Part shown: positions 43,077 through 51,942 of the stretch, in pieces | Layout: every line of letters begins with the position of its first letter | How positions within the stretch are numbered: position 1 is the stretch's first letter | DNA from: an uncultured Neglectibacter sp. | GTDB taxonomy: Bacteria > Bacillota > Clostridia > Oscillospirales > Acutalibacteraceae | Assembly (NCBI GenBank): GCA_937958185.1 | Contig: CALFFN010000022.1 | Span: 165,361 to 229,360 of the forward strand | DNA: 64,000 nucleotides | Direction of reading: 5' to 3' | Translations under genes and position numbers: made by a program | Notes under the pieces: model-generated | Told to the model about the DNA's origin: nothing | The model's input: the letters and a program-made list of their open reading frames with translations, nothing else | The model's database searches: none

Positions 43077-43580
43077 ATGAACGCAATCGACCGGGAACGC
43101 AGCGAAGCTGCTGTCCGGGAGCACGGCGCGGCAGTGTACCGTCTGGCGTTTTCCCAGCTGCAAAATATTGCGGATACGGAAGACGTGTTCCAGGAGGTGT
43201 TTCTGCGATATGTGGAAAAAGCGCCGGTCTTTCAGGGACGGGAGCACGAAAAAGCATGGCTGCTGCGGGTCACGCTGAATTGCTGCAGGGACCTGTTCCG
43301 CTCCCCCTTCCGCAGGCGCCGCACCGCGCTGGAGGAAGCGGAAAACCTGCCCGCATGGGACGCTGAGGAAACGCACCTGCGGGAGCAGCTGCAAAAGCTG
43401 CCGAAAAAGGACCGGGCAGTGCTGCACCTCTTTTACTGGGAGGATATGACGACCGAGCAAATGGCGCTGGCGCTGGGCTGTCAGCCCGCGGCGGCGCGGC
43501 AGCGGTTGAAACGAGCCAGAGCAAGGCTGAAAAAACTGCTGGAAGAGGAGGAAAACGACTATGTTGGAGAACACATATAA
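43077..43580 (+). CDS. ECF-type sigma factor, DUF4179 module A
   Basis: About 167 residues; ATG at 43077 chosen over 43074 because the GGAGG then sits 7 nt away and the start aligns with the homologous module B factor. Region 2: VYRLAFSQLQNIADTEDVFQEVFLRYV; region 4: LPKKDRAVLHLFYWEDMTTEQMALALGCQPAAARQRL. Closely related to the factor encoded at 46865-47350 on the other strand. Overlaps its DUF4179 partner by 20 nt. Confidence 0.92.
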   Translation: MNAIDRERSEAAVREHGAAVYRLAFSQLQNIADTEDVFQEVFLRYVEKAPVFQGREHEKAWLLRVTLNCCRDLFRSPFRRRRTALEEAENLPAWDAEETHLREQLQKLPKKDRAVLHLFYWEDMTTEQMALALGCQPAAARQRLKRARARLKKLLEEEENDYVGEHI

Positions 43581-45186
43581 AACCATGAACGAAAAGCTTT
43601 TTCCCAGCCCCCTTTTGATTTCCGAAACCCTGCGGCGCATGGAAACGGGCAGAAAGGGAAACCCGACCAAAAAGTGGAAGCGCTTCGTAACGGCAGCTTT
43701 TGCGGCGGCACTGGTGCTGACCCTGTCGGTCACGGCGCTGGCTTCCGCATTTCCCGGCTTTCGGGAGCTGCTGTTTGGAAAACAGTCCCCTGTGGCGGAA
43801 AGCCTGAACCCTGTCGCCGCCGTCAGCGAAGAGGACGGGCTCCGATTAGAGGTGCTGGGCGCAATGGGAAATGAAAAAGGCTTTACCGCCTACTTTACCC
43901 TGCGGGACACTGCCGGGCAGGGGCGGGTCACGGCAAGCAGCGTTGTAAGCCCCCGCGCACAGCTGAACGGGGAGTACCCGCCGGACGACCTGCTGAACAA
44001 TATGTACGGCGGCATGGTGCGCAAAGCGGAAGCCGTTGGCTTTGATTCGGAAACCGATACCGCGCTTTACCGTTTTACCATGCTGACCGGCGACCCTGAC
44101 GACACGGCGTGGTTCCAGGGCGCCCGAAGCGGCGGTGCCTACAATGCGGAAAACGCCAGGGTAAAGCTCTCCGTTGACCGTATCGTCAATTCCCAGCCCG
44201 ACGTGGACAGGAAAAAGCTCGACCTTTCCCTGTTTGAACTTTCCGATGAAACCACCCCGGTCGCAAAATTTTATCAAAGCTATGTCTCCCCCGAAGCGCT
44301 GGAAGGCATTTCCCCCAAAGAAAGCGGGTTCCTTACCCCGGAGGAATATTCTGCGGCAAGAGAAAAGGAAAAGGAGCTGCTGGGCGAGCTGGACGTGGGA
44401 GCAGCGGAGGAAGCCCTGCGGTACCAGTACGATGAAAACGGGACCCTGTCCGTGCTGACCCCCGGGGAGCCTGTCTCCATCGGTGGCGGCGCGGCGATCA
44501 CCAAGGTCGGCTTTCTGGGCGGCAGGCTCCATATCCAGCTGCGGCACTCCGGCAGTTCCACAGCGGACACCGCACTTTACTGTACCGACAAAGGCGCGGG
44601 CATTTCTGAAATTCAGGAAAAGAACCGCTATATTTCGGCTTCCGTCGATGGCAGTGAAGCAGCTCTTTACAAGCAGCCCACGATTGCCTTCAGTTATTTT
44701 GACCTGAGCGGCAGCGGAGAGGTGCAGTGGGGAAAAACCGGCGGCGAGCGCTATCAGGAATATGTGTTTGATATTTCTCCCGGCGAGCTGGACGATTACG
44801 ATTTCTATTTCTCCGCCTATCGGCATAAAACACACCGCGCCCAGCTTACCGCCACCTTTGACCTGACAGACAGCCTGCCCGCCGGAGGAACGGATTTCGG
44901 CACGATCGAGTGCGGCGGCATCTCTATTGACAAAATGAGCGTCACGCCTATCGGGGTCGTTCTTTCCGGCAAAAAAGGAGAGCTGCGCGGTCTGAAATCG
45001 ATCCGGCTCTGGAGCAATGACGCTTCTTATCCCCTTTGCCTCATCGGCGACGACAACGATATCAGGCTCCCCAGCTCCGATGAAGACGAGCTTACCCTCA
45101 AGCTTACCTCAACAGGCGCGCCAATCCCTGTGGAAGCGATCACAGCGGTGGAAATCAACGGAATAAAAACAGAGCTTACAAAATAG
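43561..45186 (+). CDS. DUF4179 domain membrane protein, putative anti-sigma factor A
   Basis: 541 residues. Cytosolic N-tail of about 40 residues, TM at about 42-62, then the DUF4179 block AFPGFRELLFGKQSPVAESL followed by a long extracytoplasmic beta-rich region with no repeats. DUF4179 proteins are the usual membrane partners of ECF factors in Clostridia. RBS GAGGAGG lies within the sigma gene. Clearly homologous to the protein at 45259-46878, including the LRLEVLGAM motif. Confidence 0.88.
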   Translation: MLENTYKTMNEKLFPSPLLISETLRRMETGRKGNPTKKWKRFVTAAFAAALVLTLSVTALASAFPGFRELLFGKQSPVAESLNPVAAVSEEDGLRLEVLGAMGNEKGFTAYFTLRDTAGQGRVTASSVVSPRAQLNGEYPPDDLLNNMYGGMVRKAEAVGFDSETDTALYRFTMLTGDPDDTAWFQGARSGGAYNAENARVKLSVDRIVNSQPDVDRKKLDLSLFELSDETTPVAKFYQSYVSPEALEGISPKESGFLTPEEYSAAREKEKELLGELDVGAAEEALRYQYDENGTLSVLTPGEPVSIGGGAAITKVGFLGGRLHIQLRHSGSSTADTALYCTDKGAGISEIQEKNRYISASVDGSEAALYKQPTIAFSYFDLSGSGEVQWGKTGGERYQEYVFDISPGELDDYDFYFSAYRHKTHRAQLTATFDLTDSLPAGGTDFGTIECGGISIDKMSVTPIGVVLSGKKGELRGLKSIRLWSNDASYPLCLIGDDNDIRLPSSDEDELTLKLTSTGAPIPVEAITAVEINGIKTELTK

Positions 45187-45200
45187 CGAAAGCCAGCAGC

Positions 45201-45230
45201 AAAAGCCCGGGGAAAATTCCCCGGGCTTTT
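45201..45230. terminator. shared bidirectional terminator of two ECF/DUF4179 modules
   Basis: AAAAGCCCGGGGAA pairs perfectly with TTCCCCGGGCTTTT around a 2-nt centre, so the U-tract requirement is met on both strands. Confidence 0.92.
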
Positions 45231-45258
45231 GCCTGTGCTTTTTCTACTGTCTGATCGG

Positions 45259-46878
45259 TCAGCTCAACGGGATCTCCTCGCCGTTTATACGGACGGCAGT
45301 AACGGCTTCCGGCTCTACCGGCACACCGTCGCTGATGAATTTCATGGTGAAGCTCATGTCTTCCCGCTCATAGTTATTGTTGTAGCTGATACTGTAGGGA
45401 TAGCTTTCCCCGCCGCAGACCAGCTCCAGCGTTTTGATTTTCTTCATGTCACTGTTCCACCCGCTGGCGTACACGCCCAGCGCCGTGATATCCAACGTGT
45501 CGATGGCAATATCGCCCGCCTGCAGGCCGTGATAGGAAGCGGTGCTTTTTGCCAGCTCGCCGACAGTGGAAAATTCCTCCGTGCGCAGGTCTATTGTCAT
45601 TCCCTTATTTTCTCTAAATTCCACGAGGCAATCGTACTGCGCCAGTTCTTCCGCCGAACCGATCTCAAAAATCGCTTCCGTATAATAAGTTTCTCCCGCA
45701 TCGATCATGGCGTATGCGTTCCAGATGACCTGCCCCTCCTCATCGATCGTGAAGTGGTTGCCATAGCCCGAGCTGAAACGATCAAGCTTTTCCATCAGCT
45801 CCGGGTCTACCCAGCGCCCGATCTGGTGCTTCTCCAGCTCCTTTTCCAGCGCCTGTCCCTCGCCCAGCGGCGCAAGCCTGACGTCTGCAAAGCACACTGT
45901 TCCGTTAAGGTCGCCCTTGCTCCAAGCCTGATCTCTGGTCTGGATATGGAGCTTGCCGTCCAGAAGGCCCACCGCGGTCACGGCAGCGCTGCCGTCCTCG
46001 GTTTCCAGCAGCGGTTCTCCGGGCTTCAATACCACAGGTCTGCCGTTCTCGTCAAAGTTTCCACGGAAATCATTGAAAAGGCCGGTGGCTTCTCCGTCCG
46101 GTGCCGGGGAAAGCAGACCGTCCTTTTTCATATACTGTTCCCCCTGGTCATTCAGCGCCGTGAACCAAGTTTGATAGTACGCCACAGGCATGGTCTCCCC
46201 GGTCAAGGGAACCCCGGAAAGCTCCAGCGTGGTAAAGTCACTCCGGGTTTGGTACCAGATGCGGTCCAACCACAGCTGAACCGAAGCCCCTGTGGCGTCA
46301 TACTCCCCGCCGGCAGCCCCCGTGACATCGTGCTTCTCGCCGGTGGTCATTTCATAACGGCAGAAAGCCGTCTGGGTCTCCGGGTCATAATCCAGCACGG
46401 AGGCATAGTCGTTCTTTCCGTTGTCCTGCGTCTTCTCCCACGCTTCTTCCGGGTATTCCCCATTGAGCTTGGCAAAGACACTCAGGTACATATCCGAGCC
46501 CAATCGGTTCTCACCCTCCGTATCCTGCAGCGTAAAATAGACGATCACGTTGCTCTTATCGCTCATGGCGCCCAGCACCTCCAGGCGGAGCCCGTCCTTC
46601 TCACTGACCGTTGTAACAGGGGTCAGGCTTTCGCCCACCGGGGAATTCTCCCCAAACAGCAGCTCCCGGAAGCCGGGGAACGCTGCCAGCGCCGTCATAG
46701 ACACCGCCAGGACCAGCACACACGCCAGCACCGCGGCGGCAAGGCGCTTCGTGCCGCGGGCACGGGGCGCGGCAGTCCTTTTCCGTTCTTCCTCCGCCAT
46801 ACGCTCCGCGGTCTGCGTCCGCAGGGCGGCACAGGGCGTTACCTGGGCCATCAATTCTTTATAGTCACGTTCCAACAT
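45259..46878 (-). CDS. DUF4179 domain membrane protein, putative anti-sigma factor B
   Basis: 539 residues. N-tail, TM at about 45-62, then AFPGFRELLFGENSPVGESL, almost identical to module A at this site, followed by KDGLRLEVLGAM. The extracytoplasmic region is diverged from A but similar in length, so the two sense different cues or partners. It overlaps its sigma gene by 14 nt. Confidence 0.88.
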   Translation of the reverse strand: MLERDYKELMAQVTPCAALRTQTAERMAEEERKRTAAPRARGTKRLAAAVLACVLVLAVSMTALAAFPGFRELLFGENSPVGESLTPVTTVSEKDGLRLEVLGAMSDKSNVIVYFTLQDTEGENRLGSDMYLSVFAKLNGEYPEEAWEKTQDNGKNDYASVLDYDPETQTAFCRYEMTTGEKHDVTGAAGGEYDATGASVQLWLDRIWYQTRSDFTTLELSGVPLTGETMPVAYYQTWFTALNDQGEQYMKKDGLLSPAPDGEATGLFNDFRGNFDENGRPVVLKPGEPLLETEDGSAAVTAVGLLDGKLHIQTRDQAWSKGDLNGTVCFADVRLAPLGEGQALEKELEKHQIGRWVDPELMEKLDRFSSGYGNHFTIDEEGQVIWNAYAMIDAGETYYTEAIFEIGSAEELAQYDCLVEFRENKGMTIDLRTEEFSTVGELAKSTASYHGLQAGDIAIDTLDITALGVYASGWNSDMKKIKTLELVCGGESYPYSISYNNNYEREDMSFTMKFISDGVPVEPEAVTAVRINGEEIPLS

Positions 46879-47350
46879 GATCGTTCTCTCCTTTCAGCCG
46901 TTTCCGCAGCAGCTCCCGTCCTCTGGAAAGCCGGGATTTCACCGTGCCGGGACGCAGCGCCAGCATAGCGCTGATTTCGTCCACGGTCATATCCTCCCAG
47001 TAAAACAGGTGCAGCACCGCGCTGTATTTTAAGGGCAGCTTCTTCAATTCTTCCGTCAAATAGTGGTTCTCCGGCATATCCGCCTGAATGCTTTCCTCCA
47101 GCGGGACGCTGTGCCGCCGCCAGGGGGAAGCCCACAGCTTTTTGCAGCAATTCAGCGTCACCCGCAGGAACCATGCTTTTTCGTGCTCCGGGCTTTCAAA
47201 GGTCGGAGCCTTGCGCACATATCGGAGAAATACCTCCTGGTACACATCGTCGGCGTCGCTGCGGTTCCTCAGCTGGGCAAAGGCAAGCTTATATACCATA
47301 TCCGAATGCCTGCTGATGACCTGCTCCGCCCGTTCCAACGGCTCGTTCAT
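46865..47350 (-). CDS. ECF-type sigma factor, DUF4179 module B
   Basis: 161 residues. Region 2: MVYKLAFAQLRNRSDADDVYQEVFLRYVRKAP; region 4: LPLKYSAVLHLFYWEDMTVDEISAMLALRPGTVKSRLSRGR. Sister of the module A factor, in the opposite orientation. A short GGGGAG RBS precedes the ATG. Confidence 0.92.
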   Translation of the reverse strand: MNEPLERAEQVISRHSDMVYKLAFAQLRNRSDADDVYQEVFLRYVRKAPTFESPEHEKAWFLRVTLNCCKKLWASPWRRHSVPLEESIQADMPENHYLTEELKKLPLKYSAVLHLFYWEDMTVDEISAMLALRPGTVKSRLSRGRELLRKRLKGENDHVGT

Positions 47351-47482
47351 AGGAGTTCTCCCCTTTCCTCTGTTTTAGAAGATCGTGAAAACCGGTTTTC
47401 GCTTCTGCCCTGAATACCCTGTATCTTCCCAAAAGGTTGCGCCCGGAAAAAATTTTTGAAACCCGCCGAAAAGAAAAAGAGA

Positions 47483-47510
47483 CGCCCCGTGGACGTCCCT
47501 CCTGTTTCTT
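47483..47510 (-). terminator. terminator of the small membrane protein gene
   Basis: On the minus strand GACGTCC pairs with GGGCGTC (one wobble), followed by TCTTTTTCTTTT. Confidence 0.6.
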
Positions 47511-47516
47511 TCCGAT

Positions 47517-47702
47517 TTACCGCCTTCTCGGCCAGAAATACAGCCCGTACCCCAGCAGGCACAGGGAAATGAGAATGGCGCTGGCGGCAGCTCCCAGCGC
47601 GATGGCAGTGCGGTCCAGCGGACCTGCCACCATGCTGATCAGGATCGCGACAGCGTCCGCCCCGATCAGCAGACGATACAGCCTTTTTTCTACGTCCGTC
47701 AT
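47517..47702 (-). CDS. small two-helix membrane protein
   Basis: 61 residues: MTDVEKRLYRLLIG, two hydrophobic helices (about 12-29 and 35-54) and a WPRRR tail. GGGGG is 6 nt before the ATG, and a terminator-like hairpin follows, supporting expression. Family not recognised. Confidence 0.55.
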   Translation of the reverse strand: MTDVEKRLYRLLIGADAVAILISMVAGPLDRTAIALGAAASAILISLCLLGYGLYFWPRRR

Positions 47703-47717
47703 GAAAAACCCCCGATG

Positions 47718-47749
47718 TTAGTTGTTAGTCATTAGTTGTTAGTTGTTAG
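47718..47749. repeat. short GTTAGTT-type repeats
   Basis: Overlapping copies of TTAGTTGTTAG with one CATTAG interruption. Non-coding, AT-rich, between the small membrane protein gene and rsmA. Confidence 0.6.
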
Positions 47750-47793
47750 AAAGGACGGGACAAAAGAGCACACTCTTTTTCAGTATCCAGTAT

Positions 47794-48663
47794 TTAACAC
47801 TTATTATACTCAATTTCCAGCGCGTTTGCAAGTGCCGCCAGCTGTTCCAGGGTAAGCTGCTCGGCACGGGCATTTTTCGGCGCCCCTGCGGCAAGCAGCG
47901 CCTGTTCCGCCTGCCCTTTGGTGTACTGCCCGGCGGCGGCAATGGAATTGGCAGCGGTTTTCCGGCGCTGGGAAAAAGCGGAACGGACTACTTTGAAAAA
48001 CTGCTCCTTGTTTCCCACCTCTACCGGCGGCGTCCTGCGCAGTGTCAGCCGAATGACGGCGGAATCCACATTGGGCGGGGGCAAAAAGCTGCCTCTGCTG
48101 ACGGGAAAAAGGATTTCCGGCCGGCTGTGGTACCACACGGAAGCGCTGACCGCCCCGCACTCCCGGCTGCCGGGCTGGGCGCAGATACGCTTCGCCGCCT
48201 CTTTCTGCACCATCACGGTGATCTTCTGTAAAGGCAAATCACTTTCCAGCAGGCGCATGAGCACCGGGGAGGTGATGTAATAGGGCAGGTTGGCACAGAC
48301 GCAAATTTCCCCGCCGCCGAATTTTTCTTCGATGAGCCGCGCCAGGTCCAGCTTCAGCACATCGCCCTCCACCAGCTCCACGTTGGAGCAGCCCGACAAA
48401 GTTTCCTCCAGTACTGGGAACAGGCGGCGGTCCAGCTCCACCGCCACCACCTTTTTCGCCACCTGGGACAGCTCCCAGGTCAGCACGCCCATGCCGGGAC
48501 CGATCTCCACCACGCCGGCGCAGTCCTCTGCCCCGCATTCCGCCGCCATTCTGGGGCAGACGCCGGGGTTTACCAGAAAATTCTGCCCCATGGCTTTGGA
48601 AAACTGGAACCCGTGGCGGGACAGCACCTCTTTGATATAGGAAATATCCGAAAGCCTGCTCAT
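47794..48663 (-). CDS. rsmA: 16S rRNA (adenine1518-N6/adenine1519-N6)-dimethyltransferase
   Basis: 289 residues. SAM motif I VEIGPGMGVLTWEL, NPxxPY motif ICVCANLPYYITSP, and the opening FSKAMGQNFLVNPGV. It dimethylates two adenines in 16S helix 45. The ATG overlaps the stop of the GT-C-like gene (ATGA). Confidence 0.96.
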   Translation of the reverse strand: MSRLSDISYIKEVLSRHGFQFSKAMGQNFLVNPGVCPRMAAECGAEDCAGVVEIGPGMGVLTWELSQVAKKVVAVELDRRLFPVLEETLSGCSNVELVEGDVLKLDLARLIEEKFGGGEICVCANLPYYITSPVLMRLLESDLPLQKITVMVQKEAAKRICAQPGSRECGAVSASVWYHSRPEILFPVSRGSFLPPPNVDSAVIRLTLRRTPPVEVGNKEQFFKVVRSAFSQRRKTAANSIAAAGQYTKGQAEQALLAAGAPKNARAEQLTLEQLAALANALEIEYNKC

Positions 48664-50813
48664 GACCGCTCCTTTTCTCCGTCTGTTTTTTCCTGCCGCG
48701 CGTCGTACAACACACGCACCCCGTCATCGTATATTTTTGGGAAATGGGCGGCGATCCACCCTTCGTCCACCTCATAGGTGGAGCGCTCGAAATCGCTGAC
48801 CAGCACATAATCCACCCCGTATTCCCGGAACAGCCCCGGGTTCTCCGCCGGGTGCTCGTACATCAGCCCGGCGGCATGCTCCCACTTGCCAAAGGGCAGC
48901 CCGTGGAAGTAGAGATAGGAGGACGAGCCGCAGACGATGTTCCGCCCGGCAAGGGTGCATATCTCGTTATTGTGCCGGGTATCCGTCAAGATCAGCGAAT
49001 CGGGGGCGGTGTTTTCCTCCACGAACCTGCTGAGGGCGATCGCCCCGTCTCCATAAATTTCATACCGGGCGTTCCATTCCCTGCCGACGGTCAGCACCGC
49101 GGAGCAGGAGCAGACCGCCACCGTCAGCCCCACAAGAACACATTTTACGCCTTTGAGCCGGATAAAGTCCAAGAGCCGGAAGAAGCACTCCGCTCCGGCG
49201 CAGCACAAAAAGAGATACGCCACATAGAGCAGCTTGTTGTTGTCGTAATTGTTGGGCTGGAAGACCACAAGCTCCGCCAGCAGCCAGAGGAACAGCGCCG
49301 GCGCGTATTTCATAAAGCGACCGCTCCTGGCGGTCAGGACGCCCCCAAGCGCCAGCACCCCCGCCAGCCCCAGGTTTTTCAAATAGAACCAAAGGTATTC
49401 GTCCTCTCCGATGACCCAGCCGAAATGCCCCCGGATAAACCCGCCGGTGCCCGCCTGACGGAAGGTCCAGAAGCAGAGCTGGGGAAGCGCCAGCACACAG
49501 GCGGCAAGAAGCAGCACGCCCCAGGTGGTCAAAAGGGCTTTGCCCTCCCCTGCCCGCACCGCTTTCCAGAGCAGCCACCCCAGGAAAAGCAGGAAAATCC
49601 CTGCCAGAATGCAGGCTGCCCACAACAGCCCGGCGGATCCTATCTGCCCGGAGCCCTTGGCATAGTGCTGCAAAACGCAGAACACCAGCAGCGTGAAAAC
49701 CAGCAGGCATTTCCCCACCCGGGCAGCCTGACGTTCCCAGTCCGCCTGCCGGAGCAGGGAAGCGAGCAGCCAAACGCCGCAGCACAGCGCCAGCGCCACG
49801 AAGGAGTGGGTATGGATCATGGGCAGCAGCCCAGCCAAAATTCCAACGGTGAGAAAATACTTTTTTTCCTGCTCAAATACCGCCCGGTACAGGAGATAGA
49901 GGGTGGGAAACAGCACCGCCCAGCCGAACAGCGTCGCCCGCTGGGGCAGCATCATGTCCACGAGCACATTGACCCAGCGGATATTGCCCTCCACGTAGTT
50001 GGTGGGGGTCTGGTAAAAATCTGTAAAAATGCGAAAAAAGTCTTCCCTGCTGCCCAGAAAATACAGGAAACCGAAGCCGCCGTTCAGGAAGAAAAAAATC
50101 CATGCCAGCGCCGCTTTTTTCGCCGACCCTAACAGCCGGGACATGAACAGATAGCCCCCAAACAGCACCTGCGCCCCGGCGACCGCCATGGGCAGGAAAT
50201 AGGACCATTTCAGCGCAATGTCCCAGCAGCCGGTCAACCCCTCTGCCAGATAGTAAAGGAGATAGAGGGAGGAGGAAATGCTGTCGCTCAAAAAGGGATA
50301 GGACAGCCGGAAGCCCGGCAGCAGCGGGTAACCGGGCGGGAACGCGCCCTGCCTGGCAATGCTGGTGATAAAGCTCAGGTGCATGCTCATGTCGCCGTAG
50401 GTCGCCTGGCTGGAAAATATCCTGCCGTTTTCCAAGCGGAAGGAGCGCCACACCAGCGCCCAAAACAGCAGCAGCACCGCAGCGGCTGCCCACAGGAATT
50501 TCCTGCGCCGAAAGGCGGAAAAGCCCAGGGGTACGCGCTCTCCTTTTTTGAAAGCCACAAGGCAGAGGACGCAGAGCAGCACCGCCGCCCCCAGCCCGCA
50601 AAGATTGGACGCCGCCGTGAACCCCAAAAAGAAAGAAAAGGGAACAGGGCACCATTGCAGCAGCACGCTGCCCAGCACACTGCCCAGCAGCAGCCGCACG
50701 CCGCCGCTTTCTCCCGGAAGCAGCCGCCGCGCCATCAGCACGCCGCAAAGCTGGAACGCAAAAAAGAAAAGAGAAGAAAGCAGGAAAAAGAAAATCAACC
50801 AGTACGCTTCCGT
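48660..50813 (-). CDS. GT-C-like polytopic membrane protein, putative glycosyltransferase
   Basis: About 717 residues from a TTG at 50813, preferred because GGGGAGG lies 8 nt upstream; an ATG at 50840 is the alternative, and one at 50894 is inside the promoter. More than a dozen TM helices. An early luminal loop carries QATYGDMSMHLSFITSIARQG, the Asp/His pattern of GT-C enzymes that use lipid-linked sugars, and a soluble C-terminal part (about 560-700) follows. It is the upstream gene of rsmA. Substrate unknown. Confidence 0.7.
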   Translation of the reverse strand, partial: TEAYWLIFFFLLSSLFFFAFQLCGVLMARRLLPGESGGVRLLLGSVLGSVLLQWCPVPFSFFLGFTAASNLCGLGAAVLLCVLCLVAFKKGERVPLGFSAFRRRKFLWAAAAVLLLFWALVWRSFRLENGRIFSSQATYGDMSMHLSFITSIARQGAFPPGYPLLPGFRLSYPFLSDSISSSLYLLYYLAEGLTGCWDIALKWSYFLPMAVAGAQVLFGGYLFMSRLLGSAKKAALAWIFFFLNGGFGFLYFLGSREDFFRIFTDFYQTPTNYVEGNIRWVNVLVDMMLPQRATLFGWAVLFPTLYLLYRAVFEQEKKYFLTVGILAGLLPMIHTHSFVALALCCGVWLLASLLRQADWERQAARVGKCLLVFTLLVFCVLQHYAKGSGQIGSAGLLWAACILAGIFLLFLGWLLWKAVRAGEGKALLTTWGVLLLAACVLALPQLCFWTFRQAGTGGFIRGHFGWVIGEDEYLWFYLKNLGLAGVLALGGVLTARSGRFMKYAPALFLWLLAELVVFQPNNYDNNKLLYVAYLFLCCAGAECFFRLLDFIRLKGVKCVLVGLTVAVCSCSAVLTVGREWNARYEIYGDGAIALSRFVEENTAPDSLILTDTRHNNEICTLAGRNIVCGSSSYLYFHGLPFGKWEHAAGLMYEHPAENPGLFREYGVDYVLVSDFERSTYEVDEGWIAAHFPKIYDDGVRVLYDARQEKTDGEKERS

Positions 50814-50891
50814 CAAGATCGTTTCCTCCCCTTTCTTCCTCATGCGTTTTCTCCGCCGCAGGATTCCCGGCGGAGAGGGTCGCTCTACGCC

Positions 50892-50920
50892 CATTATACC
50901 CGTCCTGCCGAATAAAGTAA
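50892..50920 (-). promoter_or_regulatory. promoter of the GT-C/rsmA operon
   Basis: On the minus strand TTTACT, a 17-bp spacer and TATAAT (50892-50897). It rules out the ATG at 50894 as a start. Confidence 0.55.
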
Positions 50921-50998
50921 AGCCGCTTTGTGGGAAATGCGCCGAAACGCCTTGCTCCGCCCAGGCATTTTTGAAAATTTGCGCTTCCGGGGAAATTG

Positions 50999-51031
50999 TT
51001 GTATAATAACCGCAAAGCGGCTATTATACAA
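50999..51031. repeat. TATAAT-flanked palindrome (copy 2)
   Basis: TTGTATAATA pairs with TATTATACAA and CCGC with GCGG around AAA, with one mismatch. It has the same design as the palindrome at 26678-26709 (TATAATA, CCGC, loop, GCGG, TATTATA). Confidence 0.6.
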
Positions 51032-51052
51032 ATTTTAGTTTAGCACGCAAGA

Positions 51053-51080
51053 AATGAGCAATGAGAAATGAGAAATGAGT
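51053..51080. repeat. four tandem heptamers AATGAG(C/A/T)
   Basis: AATGAGC, AATGAGA, AATGAGA, AATGAGT in direct succession, non-coding. Confidence 0.7.
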
Positions 51081-51444
51081 AACGCGCAATTATCGTAGAA
51101 CTCTCGTTCCTCTATCTCGTAAAATCGAAATAACGGAGGAGAAAAAAGTTCTATTCACTCCCGATGGGAAAACCGCAGGCTATCTGCCCTTTATCAGGGG
51201 GAAGGTGGGGGACGAAGTCCCCCACCGAAGAAAGAAAAAATCGCACACGGCAGCATAATCGAAAAGGCAGGGATCTAAATGTGCGAAAGCAGAAGCTATG
51301 GAAAATGGTTTCTCCGGCAACCGCTAAACTACAATTTGTCGCCCGGTTTGTGCTGTGAATAATGGGCGATGGACACACGATATCAACGCACCTTTGGTGC
51401 CTACGGTAATGACCGCAAAACAAATTACATATGGGGGCTGTTCT
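51081..51444. other. 364-bp non-coding stretch upstream of the deaminase gene
   Basis: It contains a perfect hairpin at 51204-51226 (GGTGGGGGAC, loop GAA, GTCCCCCACC) without a U-tract. A 64-codon reading frame (51164-51358) has no family resemblance or good RBS. A small hairpin (CACCTTTGGTG) lies near 51391. I assign no known riboswitch. Confidence 0.5.
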
Positions 51445-51942
51445 ATGGAAAAGCTGAAGCGGCGCGACAAAATAAATTATTATCTGGACCTGGCGGAAAC
51501 CGTTGCCCTGCGGGGCACCTGCCTGCGCAGGCTGTACGGAGCCGTGATCGTAAAAAATGACGAGGTAGTCTCCACCGGCTATGTGGGCGCGCCCAGAGGG
51601 CGGGAAAACTGCTCCGATCTGGGCTACTGCCTGCGGACGAAAATGGGCATTCCCAGAGGGGAGCGGTACGAGCTGTGCCGCAGCGTCCACGCGGAGGCAA
51701 ACGCCATTATTTCCGCTTCCCGCCGGGACATGATCGGCGCCACCCTGTATCTGGTGGGCAGGAACGTGGACGATGGCGAGTATGTCAAGGACGCCACCTG
51801 CTGCTCCATGTGCAAGCGCATGGTGATAAACGCCGGCATTGAGAAGGTCATCGTCCGGGACGATGGGGAGCATTACCGCACCATCTACGTTGCCGATTGG
51901 GTCCGGGACGACGAATCCCTGCAAGGGGTGCTGGGCTATTGA
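51445..51942 (+). CDS. deoxycytidylate deaminase family protein (ComEB-like)
   Basis: 165 residues from the ATG at 51445 (GGGGG about 8 nt upstream). Zinc site: His-Ala-Glu in RSVHAEANAII and Cys-x-x-Cys in CCSMCKRMVINAG; YVGAPRGRENCSD is the substrate-loop block of dCMP deaminases. It would produce dUMP for ThyX. Overlaps the next gene by 4 nt. Confidence 0.9.
   Translation: MEKLKRRDKINYYLDLAETVALRGTCLRRLYGAVIVKNDEVVSTGYVGAPRGRENCSDLGYCLRTKMGIPRGERYELCRSVHAEANAIISASRRDMIGATLYLVGRNVDDGEYVKDATCCSMCKRMVINAGIEKVIVRDDGEHYRTIYVADWVRDDESLQGVLGY

Noticed and set aside
51164..51358. 64-codon frame upstream of the deaminase
   Set aside because: It contains the perfect hairpin at 51204-51226 and lacks an RBS and family signal.
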